Shown here in pieces: positions 56,701 through 64,000 of a stretch of 64,000 nucleotides of DNA. Location of the stretch: assembly GCA_030426085.1 (NCBI GenBank), contig JAUHYW010000022.1, forward strand, positions 1 through 64,000. Direction: 5' to 3'. A model generated the notes under the pieces. The model did not search any database. It saw only the letters and a list, made by a program, of their open reading frames with translations, and was not told the DNA's origin. How positions within the stretch are numbered: position 1 is the first letter of the stretch; every line of letters starts with the position of its first letter. The stretch comes from a bacterium. Lineage in GTDB: Bacteria > Myxococcota_A > Bradymonadia > UBA7976 > UBA1532. Both the position numbers and the translations under genes were made by a program.

Positions 56701-57245
56701 CGGGCGTCGGGCTCGGCGGCGAGGGCGTCGGTCAGCGCCTCGACCAGCGCCCGGGACGCCGGATCGGCCCGGTGCACGTCGTCGAGCACCAGCATCACCG
56801 GCCGCAGGCGGGAGACGTCGATCAAGAGCCCGGCGTGGATCGCGGCCCGGGACGGCGGCGCGGGGCCGGCCTCGGCCCGGGGCAGCGAGGCGATCTCGGT
56901 CGCCGCGGTGACGAAGTCGGCCCCCGGCAGCAGCCAGGGCACCTCGGCCTCGGCCGCGTCGTCCTGCTCGGGGCCGGCGTCGATCGCCCGCACCCCCTCG
57001 GCCACCCGCAGCACCAGCTCCTCGACCACGCCCCGCCCGCCGGGGGCCGGGCCCTCGCCGCAGCGGGCCGAGACCACCGCCACCCGCTCGCTGGGGCCGC
57101 CGACCGCGTCCAAGAACCGGCTCAGGATCGTGGACTTGCCCCGCCCGACCGGCGCCTCGAGGTGCAGCACGCCGCCCCGACCGCCGCGGGCCACCTGCCA
57201 CGCCTGCCGCAGCCGGTCACCGAGGGTCGCCTCCTCACTCTGCAT
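53703..57245 (-). CDS. AAA/STAND-type ATPase with long TPR-like tail
   Basis: This is a 1,180-aa protein. The ATPase domain (about 1-300) has Walker A APVGRGKST (about residue 32), Walker B VMLVLDDVHRAD, and a GRGNPLVVDALVQL region as in AfsR/LuxR-LAL-type regulators. A helical domain follows (about 310-480), then many TPR-like repeats (500-1170). No DNA-binding domain is visible, so output is by protein interaction. The upstream stop is 5 bases away. It is the last of three minus-strand genes with a kinase and a pseudokinase, probably one signalling module. Confidence 0.85.
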   Translation of the reverse strand: MQSEEATLGDRLRQAWQVARGGRGGVLHLEAPVGRGKSTILSRFLDAVGGPSERVAVVSARCGEGPAPGGRGVVEELVLRVAEGVRAIDAGPEQDDAAEAEVPWLLPGADFVTAATEIASLPRAEAGPAPPSRAAIHAGLLIDVSRLRPVMLVLDDVHRADPASRALVEALTDALAAEPDARLLLVMASSPPPDGIGAPWRPVPGAVVEVPPMDHEALADLVRGRMARYGGVDPGYLDRVLAAGRGNPLVVDALVQLSERGGAFAKGRTDDPELAGRPGFEGLSRLAAGALPALPANVRADLQAAAVVGPRFETALLARLWSVPEDAARLRIDALRATGLVAPEGDRWSFISAELAAHYADTLPSDERARLHVRVATLLRASARAMAGGPADGPRPFLDVTETWSETRRRDRRVREELALLSAAAAHFGAAERHIPAAEAGVTLVERLFETSGGHTYLAGRFGRRADRERRHRIYAALTEATARLERVEALPEGPTPDSERLAIHVRLSTMRARFKEVLGDFTEARHHADAAVELARHLPDPRVRLEAMRVRLEVCYAAGDANAAREVMVQLTEALARAPRAEAVRIYTWLVEALSRWEWVGLHERLFPYIIERLRALDAHREALRARLEWMSATVEGEDPEGPERLVDELVAEAAGVGETPFVAEQLARYAAELIQSRVDAHFDLLSGEFYPPDLYGEGVGPAALTLGERLQRPIALMQGAADLVGETDSRVSLLRVMTTTLGVVYETRERFAQLLDRWMPAHGEDSPMRLLELVDALERGFFSVEKVEALTRRTVELATDLDLQQVVADTLYEALDRDLPMALRQAESLFPRARAAYTAVGDVYGLITLALVRVRHLERRGQDPSAALEEGLSTFAAHEEQLNPEQRAFVHLRYGELFLDRTGESDEAIGHLEHAIRLYDRVGDVEHVQAVGEILRELYRKQGDFGRYRALRERFRPLEFRSPGVDPLGLELRIEHLLNLARQEPDDEQAIHMVERCVQLFGRMPDGTTRIDECFVEISKICRRRADEASTEGGFADWLRRSLEAVRIAASINRGLGNFHRVFEEYHELFDDLLGLGALDDYLRTRAESRELAFAVGHVGELLYLFEEHLQYDPDGEGRVIRLPEVRGFYEALLRYLLGLGAVEHALRIQNSFVDFLTELDESELAELYRARRLAPSV

Positions 57246-57250
57246 CGCGC

Positions 57251-59737
57251 CTACTTCCGCTCCTCGCCCGCGCCCGGATCGGCCACGCAGCGGAAGCCCA
57301 GATCGTTGCGCGCCGTATCGAGCGCCGCCGGCTCGCGCCGGGTCACCCGCAGTTCGAACGGGGCCTCGCGCCACCCGCCGCCCATGGTCACGCCCCGGCC
57401 CTCGACCTCGTTGGTGGTCCACTCCCGCACGTTGCCCGCCATGTTCAGCGCGCCGAACGGGCTCTCGCCCCGCCCGGCGAACGCCTCGACCGGCGCGGCG
57501 TACTTGTTCAGATCATCCCGGTCGGGCAGCCCGCCCTTGTGGGTGAAGCGCCCGTAGTTGGCCCGGGCGTCGGCCCCCGCGCCCGGCGGCTCGTCGCCCC
57601 AGGGGAACAGCCGATCGTCGCCGCCCCGGGCCGCGTAGAGCCACTCGTCGGCCGTCGGCAGCCGGCCCCCGCGCCAGCGGCAGTAGGCCGCGGCCATGTC
57701 CCGGGTGACCCCGGTGGCCGGCTGCTCGGGCAGATCCCAATGCAGGCGCAGCGCCTCGCAGGCGCCCTCGGCCACGCAGCGGGCATAGGCCGCCTGGGAC
57801 ACCTCGAGCCGATCGGCGAACAGCGGCCCCACCGGGCGGCCGGCGGCCGGCGGCTCGATGGTCGGGGCCAGCCGGTCGGCGCACCACGCCGCCGGATAAT
57901 CCTTCAGGTCGACCCGGCACTGCGCCAGGGCCGCCGCCCGGCGATCGTCGGCCAGCCCGGGGCGCACCAGCCCCGCCGGCACCCGGACCATGCCCGCCGG
58001 CGTCGGGCCCAGATCGGCCTCGCGCACGTCCACCGGCTCGAACGTCTCGATGCCCTCGGGGTCACCGTCGGCCGGGCCCCCGTCGGGCGCGGCGGCCACC
58101 GGGACGTCGACCGCCGGGGCCTCGACCGGCGCTGCGTTCACCGTCGGATCGGCCTTCGGGGGCGCTTCGACCGGCGCCGCCGCGGCCGGCGCGGGGGCCT
58201 CGCTCCGCGTCGGCGGTTCGGGCGCCGGCTCGGGCGCCGGCCCGCCGTCGGTGCCCGCCAGCAGCCACGCCGCGCCCAGCACGCCCAGCACCACCGCCAC
58301 CCCCAACGCGCCCACCAGGGCCCCGCTCGCCGGCGGGGCGACCGGGTCGAGCGCGTCGGCCGCCCGCCGCGCCGGCTCGGGCGTGGCCTCGGGCGCGTCG
58401 GGGCGCTCGGGCACCACCGGCTCGTCCGCCCCGGCGGCGTCGACCGGGTCGGTCGGCTCGGCCGGGGGCGGGGTCTCCGGCTCGACCGGCTCGGCGCCGG
58501 CCTCCCGCGGGGCGGGCTCGTCCGGGGGAGGCGGCGCCGACAGGTCGCGGCGGTCGAAGCGCCCGCTCGGCGGCCGCGACCCGATGCGGCTCACCCGATC
58601 CAACCCCCGCCGATCGTAGGTCGGCTCGAAGGCCTGCTCCGGCTCGGGCGGCGCCGACCACGCCCCGCGGGGGTCGAAGCGCTCGAAGCGATCGGGCAGC
58701 CGGGCCGCCGGGCGGGCCGCCTGACCCGCCAGCAGCCCCATCTCGGTCTCGATGCTCTGCAGCGCCGCCACCCGCTCCCGCAGCCGATCGAGCTCGGCGT
58801 CGCACCGCTCGATGCGCCGGGCGTGCCCGTGCAGCCAGTCGCGCACCGCCCGCTGGCGGGCCTCCAGCTCGCGCAGCCGGGCCCGCTGCCGCTCGACCTC
58901 GGCCATGAAGGTGCGGTCGGCGTCCAGGTCGCGGGCGGCGTGCTCGAGGTGGGCCTCGACCTTGGCCCTGAAGTGGGGCAGCAGCGCGTCGATGAAGGCC
59001 GGCACGTCGGCGTAGCGCCCGCTGTCGGCCAGGGCGTCCAGCGCCGGCCGGCCCAGCCCGCCCAGGTCGCGCTCGACGTCGACCCAGTCCATCAGGATGT
59101 CGTCGAAGGCCCCGCCGCCGCCCTCCAGCGCGTCCAGCCCCTCCAGGCGGTGGCTCGACGGCGGCGCGACGCCGGTCAGCGCCACGTAGAGCAGGCTGCC
59201 CAGCGCCTTGAGGTCGGCCCGGGCCAGCGCCTCGAAGTCGTCGGCCGTGCCCGGCGGGGTCCAGCCGACCACCGCCACCCCGTCCAGCCCGCCGGGCCGG
59301 TCGACCAGCACGATCGACCGCGGATCGAGCTCGCCGTGGGCCACCCCCACCCGGTGGGCGGCTCGCACCGCCGCCGCCGCTTGCAGCACCACCGACAGCG
59401 CGTCCAGCTCGACCAGCCCCTCGCCGCGCAGCGCCAGCCGGGCCTCGAGGTTCTGCCCGTCGACGTAGGCGAACGCCACGAAGGCCGGCTGCAGCGCGTC
59501 CTCGACCCGCACCACCCGGGGCAGCCCCTGGTGGTCCACCGCGGACAGCGCCCGGCCCCAGGCGGCGAAGCGATCGTGATCGATGAGGGTGGTGTCCTCG
59601 AGCAGCAGGGCGACCGACTCGCCGCCGCTCAGCCGGGCCTTGAAGCGCCCCGCGCCCAGGCCTTCGCCCAGCTTCTCGACGAACTCCACGTCATCGAGGG
59701 AGGGCAGCGCGCCGAGGTCGAGGGAGGAGCCGGGCAT
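57251..59737 (-). CDS. Pseudokinase fused to a formylglycine-generating-enzyme-like (FGE) domain
   Basis: This is an 828-aa membrane protein. Residues 15-270 follow a protein kinase fold but have lost key residues: the catalytic-loop motif reads HGELDPRSIVL instead of HRDxxxxN, the DFG region is VVGWTPPG, and the VAIK Lys is missing. A coiled coil (about 290-360) and a Pro/Glu/Ala-rich linker lead to a membrane helix (GALGVAVVLGVLGAAWLLAG, about 475). The C-terminal domain (about 580-820) is FGE/SUMF-like (AAAYCRWRGGRLPTADEWLYAA; GNVREWTTNEV; GGGWREAP). The FGE active-site Cys pair is absent there. Likely sensor-type pseudoenzyme. Confidence 0.87.
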   Translation of the reverse strand: MPGSSLDLGALPSLDDVEFVEKLGEGLGAGRFKARLSGGESVALLLEDTTLIDHDRFAAWGRALSAVDHQGLPRVVRVEDALQPAFVAFAYVDGQNLEARLALRGEGLVELDALSVVLQAAAAVRAAHRVGVAHGELDPRSIVLVDRPGGLDGVAVVGWTPPGTADDFEALARADLKALGSLLYVALTGVAPPSSHRLEGLDALEGGGGAFDDILMDWVDVERDLGGLGRPALDALADSGRYADVPAFIDALLPHFRAKVEAHLEHAARDLDADRTFMAEVERQRARLRELEARQRAVRDWLHGHARRIERCDAELDRLRERVAALQSIETEMGLLAGQAARPAARLPDRFERFDPRGAWSAPPEPEQAFEPTYDRRGLDRVSRIGSRPPSGRFDRRDLSAPPPPDEPAPREAGAEPVEPETPPPAEPTDPVDAAGADEPVVPERPDAPEATPEPARRAADALDPVAPPASGALVGALGVAVVLGVLGAAWLLAGTDGGPAPEPAPEPPTRSEAPAPAAAAPVEAPPKADPTVNAAPVEAPAVDVPVAAAPDGGPADGDPEGIETFEPVDVREADLGPTPAGMVRVPAGLVRPGLADDRRAAALAQCRVDLKDYPAAWCADRLAPTIEPPAAGRPVGPLFADRLEVSQAAYARCVAEGACEALRLHWDLPEQPATGVTRDMAAAYCRWRGGRLPTADEWLYAARGGDDRLFPWGDEPPGAGADARANYGRFTHKGGLPDRDDLNKYAAPVEAFAGRGESPFGALNMAGNVREWTTNEVEGRGVTMGGGWREAPFELRVTRREPAALDTARNDLGFRCVADPGAGEERK

Positions 59738-59780
59738 GACGGCCGACGATATGCCAGCCCGGGGCCCGAAGCAAACTGCG

Positions 59781-61826
59781 TCACACCGGGCCGGCGACCT
59801 CTTCGAAGCGGGCGAACTCCAGCCGCTCCATCAAGAAGAGCACCTGATAGACCGTCGCCTCGTCCGCCCCGGGGATCGACATCAGCCGGCCGAACTGATC
59901 CATCACCGGCTCCCGCCGCCCCACCGCCTGCCAGATGCGGGCCTGCTTGGGGCTCAGGTCGAGCGCCCGGGCCGAGATCGCCTGATGCCGCAGCCGCACG
60001 AACGGCACGTGCTCCCGCCCCTGGAAGTGGCCCTTGAGGTCGTCGAACGCCAGCCGTCGCTGCACGCCCTCGTTGACCAGGGCGTAGGCGCTCGTCTCGA
60101 GCGGCACGATCTGGGCCGTCGTCGTCTCGCCCCGGTGGAAGGCGTAGGTGCCGCTGCTCCAGCCGAAGATCTCGAGCAGCTTGGTCTTGACCTGCTCGAC
60201 CAGCGCGTTGAACAGGTCGTGCTTGGTGATGGCCTCGCGGTGCACCAGCGCATCACCCAGGCGCCCGTGGAAGTCGGGCAGCATCTTGAGCGCCTCGTTG
60301 AGCGTCGCCCGCCCGATGAGCCGCCGCTGCACCAGGTGCTCGCCGAGCAGCTCGGAGCGCAGGTTGCTCGTGACGTACTCCGGCCGCCCCAGGCGCCAGA
60401 AGATCTCCTTCTTGCGCGAGCCATTCTCGAAGTGCATGCGCCCCGTCGCCCGACAGGCGGCGTAGCGATACAGCAGGCGGGCGAAGTCGACCCGCTCGAA
60501 GCGCCCCTGATAGTCGGCCGGCGGCCCCTCCTCGGCCGGCTCGTCCTCGAAGAGCCCGGGCACCGCGTCGGGGGCGACCCACGGCGAGTCGTCCACCGAG
60601 ATGCGGGCCACCGCCTCCCGCCCGTCGCGGCGCACCACCTCGATGAGCGTATTGAGCCCCATCGGCCCGTAGACCACCCCGTCCCGGTCGCGCACCCGGA
60701 AGCGGCTGTAGGGGCTCCACACCACCTCGTCGTCGGGCGAGAGCCCCGGCAGTCCGGGGATCGGGGGCCGGGTCGTCGGGTCGTCCCGCCGGGCCTGCTC
60801 GCCCCGGGCGACCATCTCGTCGACCTCGGCGTCGATGCCCTTCTGCCGGTCGAGCTCCTCCTCGATCTCCTTGGCGAAGACCGACTTCATGAACCGGCCC
60901 ATGTCCTGGACCGTCACCCGCTGCTTCTCGTTGAAGAGGTGGTCGAGCAGGGCATCGATGAACTCGGTCGCCGTCTGGTAGCGGTCGGCCGGGTTGCGGG
61001 CCAGGGCCCGGCGCAGGATCCCGACCAGGGTCGGCGAGATGCCCGTCGGCAGCTTCTCGAGGGCCGCCTCGACGTCGCACTCCCGGACCATCATCAGGGT
61101 CTCGAGCTCGCTCTTGCCGTGGAAGAGGCGGTTCATCGCCAGCATCTCGTAGAGCATGATGCCCGCCGAGAAGAGGTCGGCCCGGGTGTCGATCTCGGCC
61201 CCGGTCACCTGCTCGGGGCTCATGTAGCCCAGCTTGCCCTTCATCGTGCCCGAGCGGGTCGTCGACTCCCGCTTGCGGGCCTTGGCCACCCCGAAGTCGC
61301 CGATCTTGACGTCGCCGTCGTAGGCGATGAGCACGTTGGACGGCGAGACGTCGCGGTGGATGATGCGCAGGGGGTTGCCCCGGCTGTCGACCGCGTTGTG
61401 GGCCGCCTCGAGCCCCTTGAGCGTCTCGGCGATGATGTAGACCGCCAGCTTGTGGGGCACCCGGATGCGCAGGTGGGTGCAGCGGATCAGCAGGTTGAGC
61501 AGATCCTTGCCGAAGACGTACTCCATCGCGATGAAGTACTCCTTCTGCACCGACCCCAGATCGTAGATCTGGACGACGTTGGCGTGCTGCAACGACACGG
61601 CGATCTTCGCCTCGTCGATGAACATGTGCACGAACTCGTCATTGTCGGCGAGGTGACGCAGGATCTTCTTGATCACCAGCGTCTTCTGGAAGCCCGCCGC
61701 GCCGAACTGGCGGGCACGCCAGATCTCGGCCATGCCGCCGACCCCGATCTGGTCGAGGAGCAGATACTTGCCGAACTGACGGGGGCGGAACTTCGTCAAA
61801 GGCCGAGCGGCGCCGTCCAGAGGCAT
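59781..61826 (-). CDS. Serine/threonine protein kinase with C-terminal DUF4388-like (PATAN) domain
   Basis: This 681-aa kinase is predicted active: Gly loop IGVGGMAEIWRA (about residue 27), VIKK Lys (about 52), HRDVSPSN catalytic loop (about 155), DFGVAKARK (about 175) and a MSPEQ activation end. After a linker, a domain with GPMGLNTLIEVVRRDG (about 380) follows, and then residues about 440-670 show CRATGRMHFENGSRKKEIFW, typical of DUF4388/PATAN modules. No membrane helix is seen. A 43-base gap separates it from the pseudokinase gene, making a probable kinase, pseudokinase and ATPase operon. Confidence 0.93.
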   Translation of the reverse strand: MPLDGAARPLTKFRPRQFGKYLLLDQIGVGGMAEIWRARQFGAAGFQKTLVIKKILRHLADNDEFVHMFIDEAKIAVSLQHANVVQIYDLGSVQKEYFIAMEYVFGKDLLNLLIRCTHLRIRVPHKLAVYIIAETLKGLEAAHNAVDSRGNPLRIIHRDVSPSNVLIAYDGDVKIGDFGVAKARKRESTTRSGTMKGKLGYMSPEQVTGAEIDTRADLFSAGIMLYEMLAMNRLFHGKSELETLMMVRECDVEAALEKLPTGISPTLVGILRRALARNPADRYQTATEFIDALLDHLFNEKQRVTVQDMGRFMKSVFAKEIEEELDRQKGIDAEVDEMVARGEQARRDDPTTRPPIPGLPGLSPDDEVVWSPYSRFRVRDRDGVVYGPMGLNTLIEVVRRDGREAVARISVDDSPWVAPDAVPGLFEDEPAEEGPPADYQGRFERVDFARLLYRYAACRATGRMHFENGSRKKEIFWRLGRPEYVTSNLRSELLGEHLVQRRLIGRATLNEALKMLPDFHGRLGDALVHREAITKHDLFNALVEQVKTKLLEIFGWSSGTYAFHRGETTTAQIVPLETSAYALVNEGVQRRLAFDDLKGHFQGREHVPFVRLRHQAISARALDLSPKQARIWQAVGRREPVMDQFGRLMSIPGADEATVYQVLFLMERLEFARFEEVAGPV

Positions 61827-61932
61827 GTCGTCCGAGGCCCCCGGCGCGCGACGAGGGCTGCCCTTCGAATCTCACGAAACACCCCCCGCCGGCAACCATC
61901 GCAGCCCCGACGGCCGCGATCGGGCGCGGACA

Positions 61933-61962
61933 TTGATCTGCGCGCACACGCTCGCCTACACT
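61933..61962 (+). promoter_or_regulatory. Putative sigma70-type promoter for the flavoprotein gene
   Basis: TTGATC (61933-61938) and TACACT (61957-61962) are separated by 18 bases, 31 bases before the ATG at 61993. GAGGAG at 61982-61987 provides the ribosome binding site. Confidence 0.55.
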
Positions 61963-61992
61963 CGCCGCCTTTGATCGCCCCCGAGGAGCGGC

Positions 61993-63317
61993 ATGCCCCC
62001 GCCCTGCAGCATCGACACCCTCGTCATCGGCGCCGGGCTCGCCGGCCTGTCGTGCGCCCACCACCTCGACCGGCCGTTCCTGGTCGTCGAGGCGGCCGAC
62101 CACGTCGGCGGCAAGGCGAAGAGCGAGCACTACGAGGGCTTCACCTTCGACGTCACCGGCCACTGGCTGCACCTGCGCGACCCCGACATGCGGGCGCTGG
62201 CGCTGAAGCTGTGCGGCGACGAGCACTTCATGCGCATCCGCCGGCTCAGCCGGATCTGGTCCCACGGGGTCTACACCCGCTACCCGTACCAGGCCAACAC
62301 CTTCGGGCTGCCGCCGGAGGTCATCAAAGAGTGCGTGATGGGGGCCGTCGAGGCCGACCGCCGCCGCCCCGAGGCGGTCGCCCTCGAAGACGAGCCGGAG
62401 AACTTCGCCGACTGGATCCGCTTCTACTTCGGCGAGGGCATCGCCCGGCACTTCATGATCCCGTACAACGCCAAGCTGTGGGGGGTGCCGGCCACCGAGA
62501 TCACCAGCCGGTGGTGCCAGCGCTTCGTGCCCCGCCCGGCCCTGGCCGACATCGTCGCCGGCGCGGTGGGCTGCAACGAGAAGGCGATGGGCTACAACGC
62601 CGAGTTCCTCTACCCCCGGACCGGCGGCATCCAGACCCTCGCCGAAGCCCTCGCCGACGCGGTCGGGCGGGATCACATCCGGCTGTCGAGCCCCATCGCG
62701 CGGGTCGACCCGGTCGCGAAGGTCGCCACCACCGCCGACGGCGCCGACATCGGCTACCGGCACCTCGTCAGCACGATGCAGCTCCCCCACCTGATCGACC
62801 GGCTCACCGAGGTCCCCGCCGCGGTGCGCGCCGCCCGCTCGAAGCTGCGGGGCAACACCGTGCGCTACCTCAACGTGGGCGTGCGCGGCCCGCTCGGCCA
62901 GCCCGACCACTGGATCTACGTGCCCGAGGAGAAGTGGCCGTTCTACCGGGTGGGCAGCTTCAGCAACGCCAACCCGGCGATGGCCCCCGAGGGCTGCGCG
63001 GCGCTGTACATCGAGATGGCCGACCGCGACACCCCGCTCGACGACCTGCGGGGCACCATCGGCGAGGGGCTGTGCGCGATGGGGCTGATCGATGATCCGG
63101 CCCGGATCCTGTTCATGCACGAGCGGGTCATCGACAACGCCTACGTCATCTACGACTTCGACTACCACGACAGCCGGGCGGCCATCCTCGATCACCTGGG
63201 CCCGATCGGCATCCAGAGCATCGGGCGCTACGGCGACTGGAACTACTCCTCGATGGAGGACGCCCTCATCGACGGGCGGCGGGCGGCCGAGGCGCTGGCC
63301 CGGACGGAGGCGACCCG

Positions 63318-63321
<4 letters not shown>
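61993..63321 (+). CDS. FAD-dependent amine-oxidase/UDP-galactopyranose-mutase-like protein
   Basis: This is a 442-aa flavoprotein. The N-terminal dinucleotide-binding motif is VIGAGLAGLSCAHHL, followed by the ribose-binding Glu in VVEAADHVGGKA. The HWLHLRDPDMRAL and PYNAKLWGVPATEI segments resemble oxidoreductases found with polysaccharide genes (UDP-galactopyranose mutase and protoporphyrinogen-oxidase-like superfamily). It overlaps by four bases (ATGA) with a glycosyltransferase, which supports surface glycan or lipid-linked sugar synthesis. The exact substrate is unknown. Confidence 0.85.

Positions 63322-64000
<679 letters not shown>

Overview
This is a GC-rich chromosomal segment that most resembles Myxococcota or a related former deltaproteobacterial lineage. 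The pointers are an mglBA pair, many lipoproteins and cysteine-rich secreted proteins, eukaryote-like Ser/Thr kinase genes, very large TPR proteins, and a lipoprotein cassette organised like myxobacterial sitBAI. Starts are often GTG, and TTG or CTG starts are likely in a few places. Genes are packed tightly with many ATGA/TGATG overlaps.

Layout. 1-1.6 kb: end of dnaX, ybaB and recR. 1.6-4.4 kb: mglB, mglA, a tail-anchored coiled-coil protein and a TPR protein. 4.4-6.5 kb: a GAF/degenerate-GGDEF protein and a lipoprotein. 6.6-11.5 kb: a HEAT-like protein, an HD-GYP-like protein, a Glu/Pro-repeat tail-anchored protein and a small unknown. 11.5-15.1 kb: a Trm112-like protein, ftsK and tRNA-Asp. 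15.1-17.1 kb: Dpp/Opp-type permeases. 17.2-22.3 kb: topoisomerase IV/gyrase A and B subunits and a small exported protein. 22.3-22.7 kb: two 108-bp structured repeats leading into priA. 25-30.6 kb: a lipoprotein, an M19 dipeptidase-like protein, pncB, a GT4 glycosyltransferase and a formyltransferase. 30.7-36 kb: an accessory region. 36-42.7 kb: a giant TPR protein. 42.7-51.9 kb: STAS, PAS, PP2C, lipoprotein, TPR, PhnD-like, REC/HATPase and Spy-like genes. 52-53.6 kb: RNase Y. 53.7-61.8 kb: a kinase/pseudokinase/ATPase cluster. 62-64 kb: a flavoprotein and a GT2 glycosyltransferase.

The most interesting region is 31.2-35.8 kb. On the minus strand a small lipoprotein, a 592-aa lipoprotein with a C-terminal PD-(D/E)XK nuclease signature and a 215-aa soluble protein form a tight operon. 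The order matches SitB-SitA-SitI (outer-membrane-exchange toxin and immunity) cassettes. Next to it lies a decayed second copy: four short segments, collinear with the intact cassette and its flanking array, compressed into about 310 bp. Upstream is a ~1-kb non-coding tandem array of 42-43-bp units, several carrying a perfect small hairpin. A fragment of this array is also present in the decayed copy, so array and cassette were duplicated together.

Other themes are a scattered partner-switching signalling set (STAS, PP2C, HATPase), several likely pseudoenzymes (GGDEF, M19 dipeptidase, pseudokinase fused to an FGE-like domain), and a recurring TTTCGAA tail after intrinsic terminator hairpins. 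All functional calls come from reading the sequence; no database search was run.
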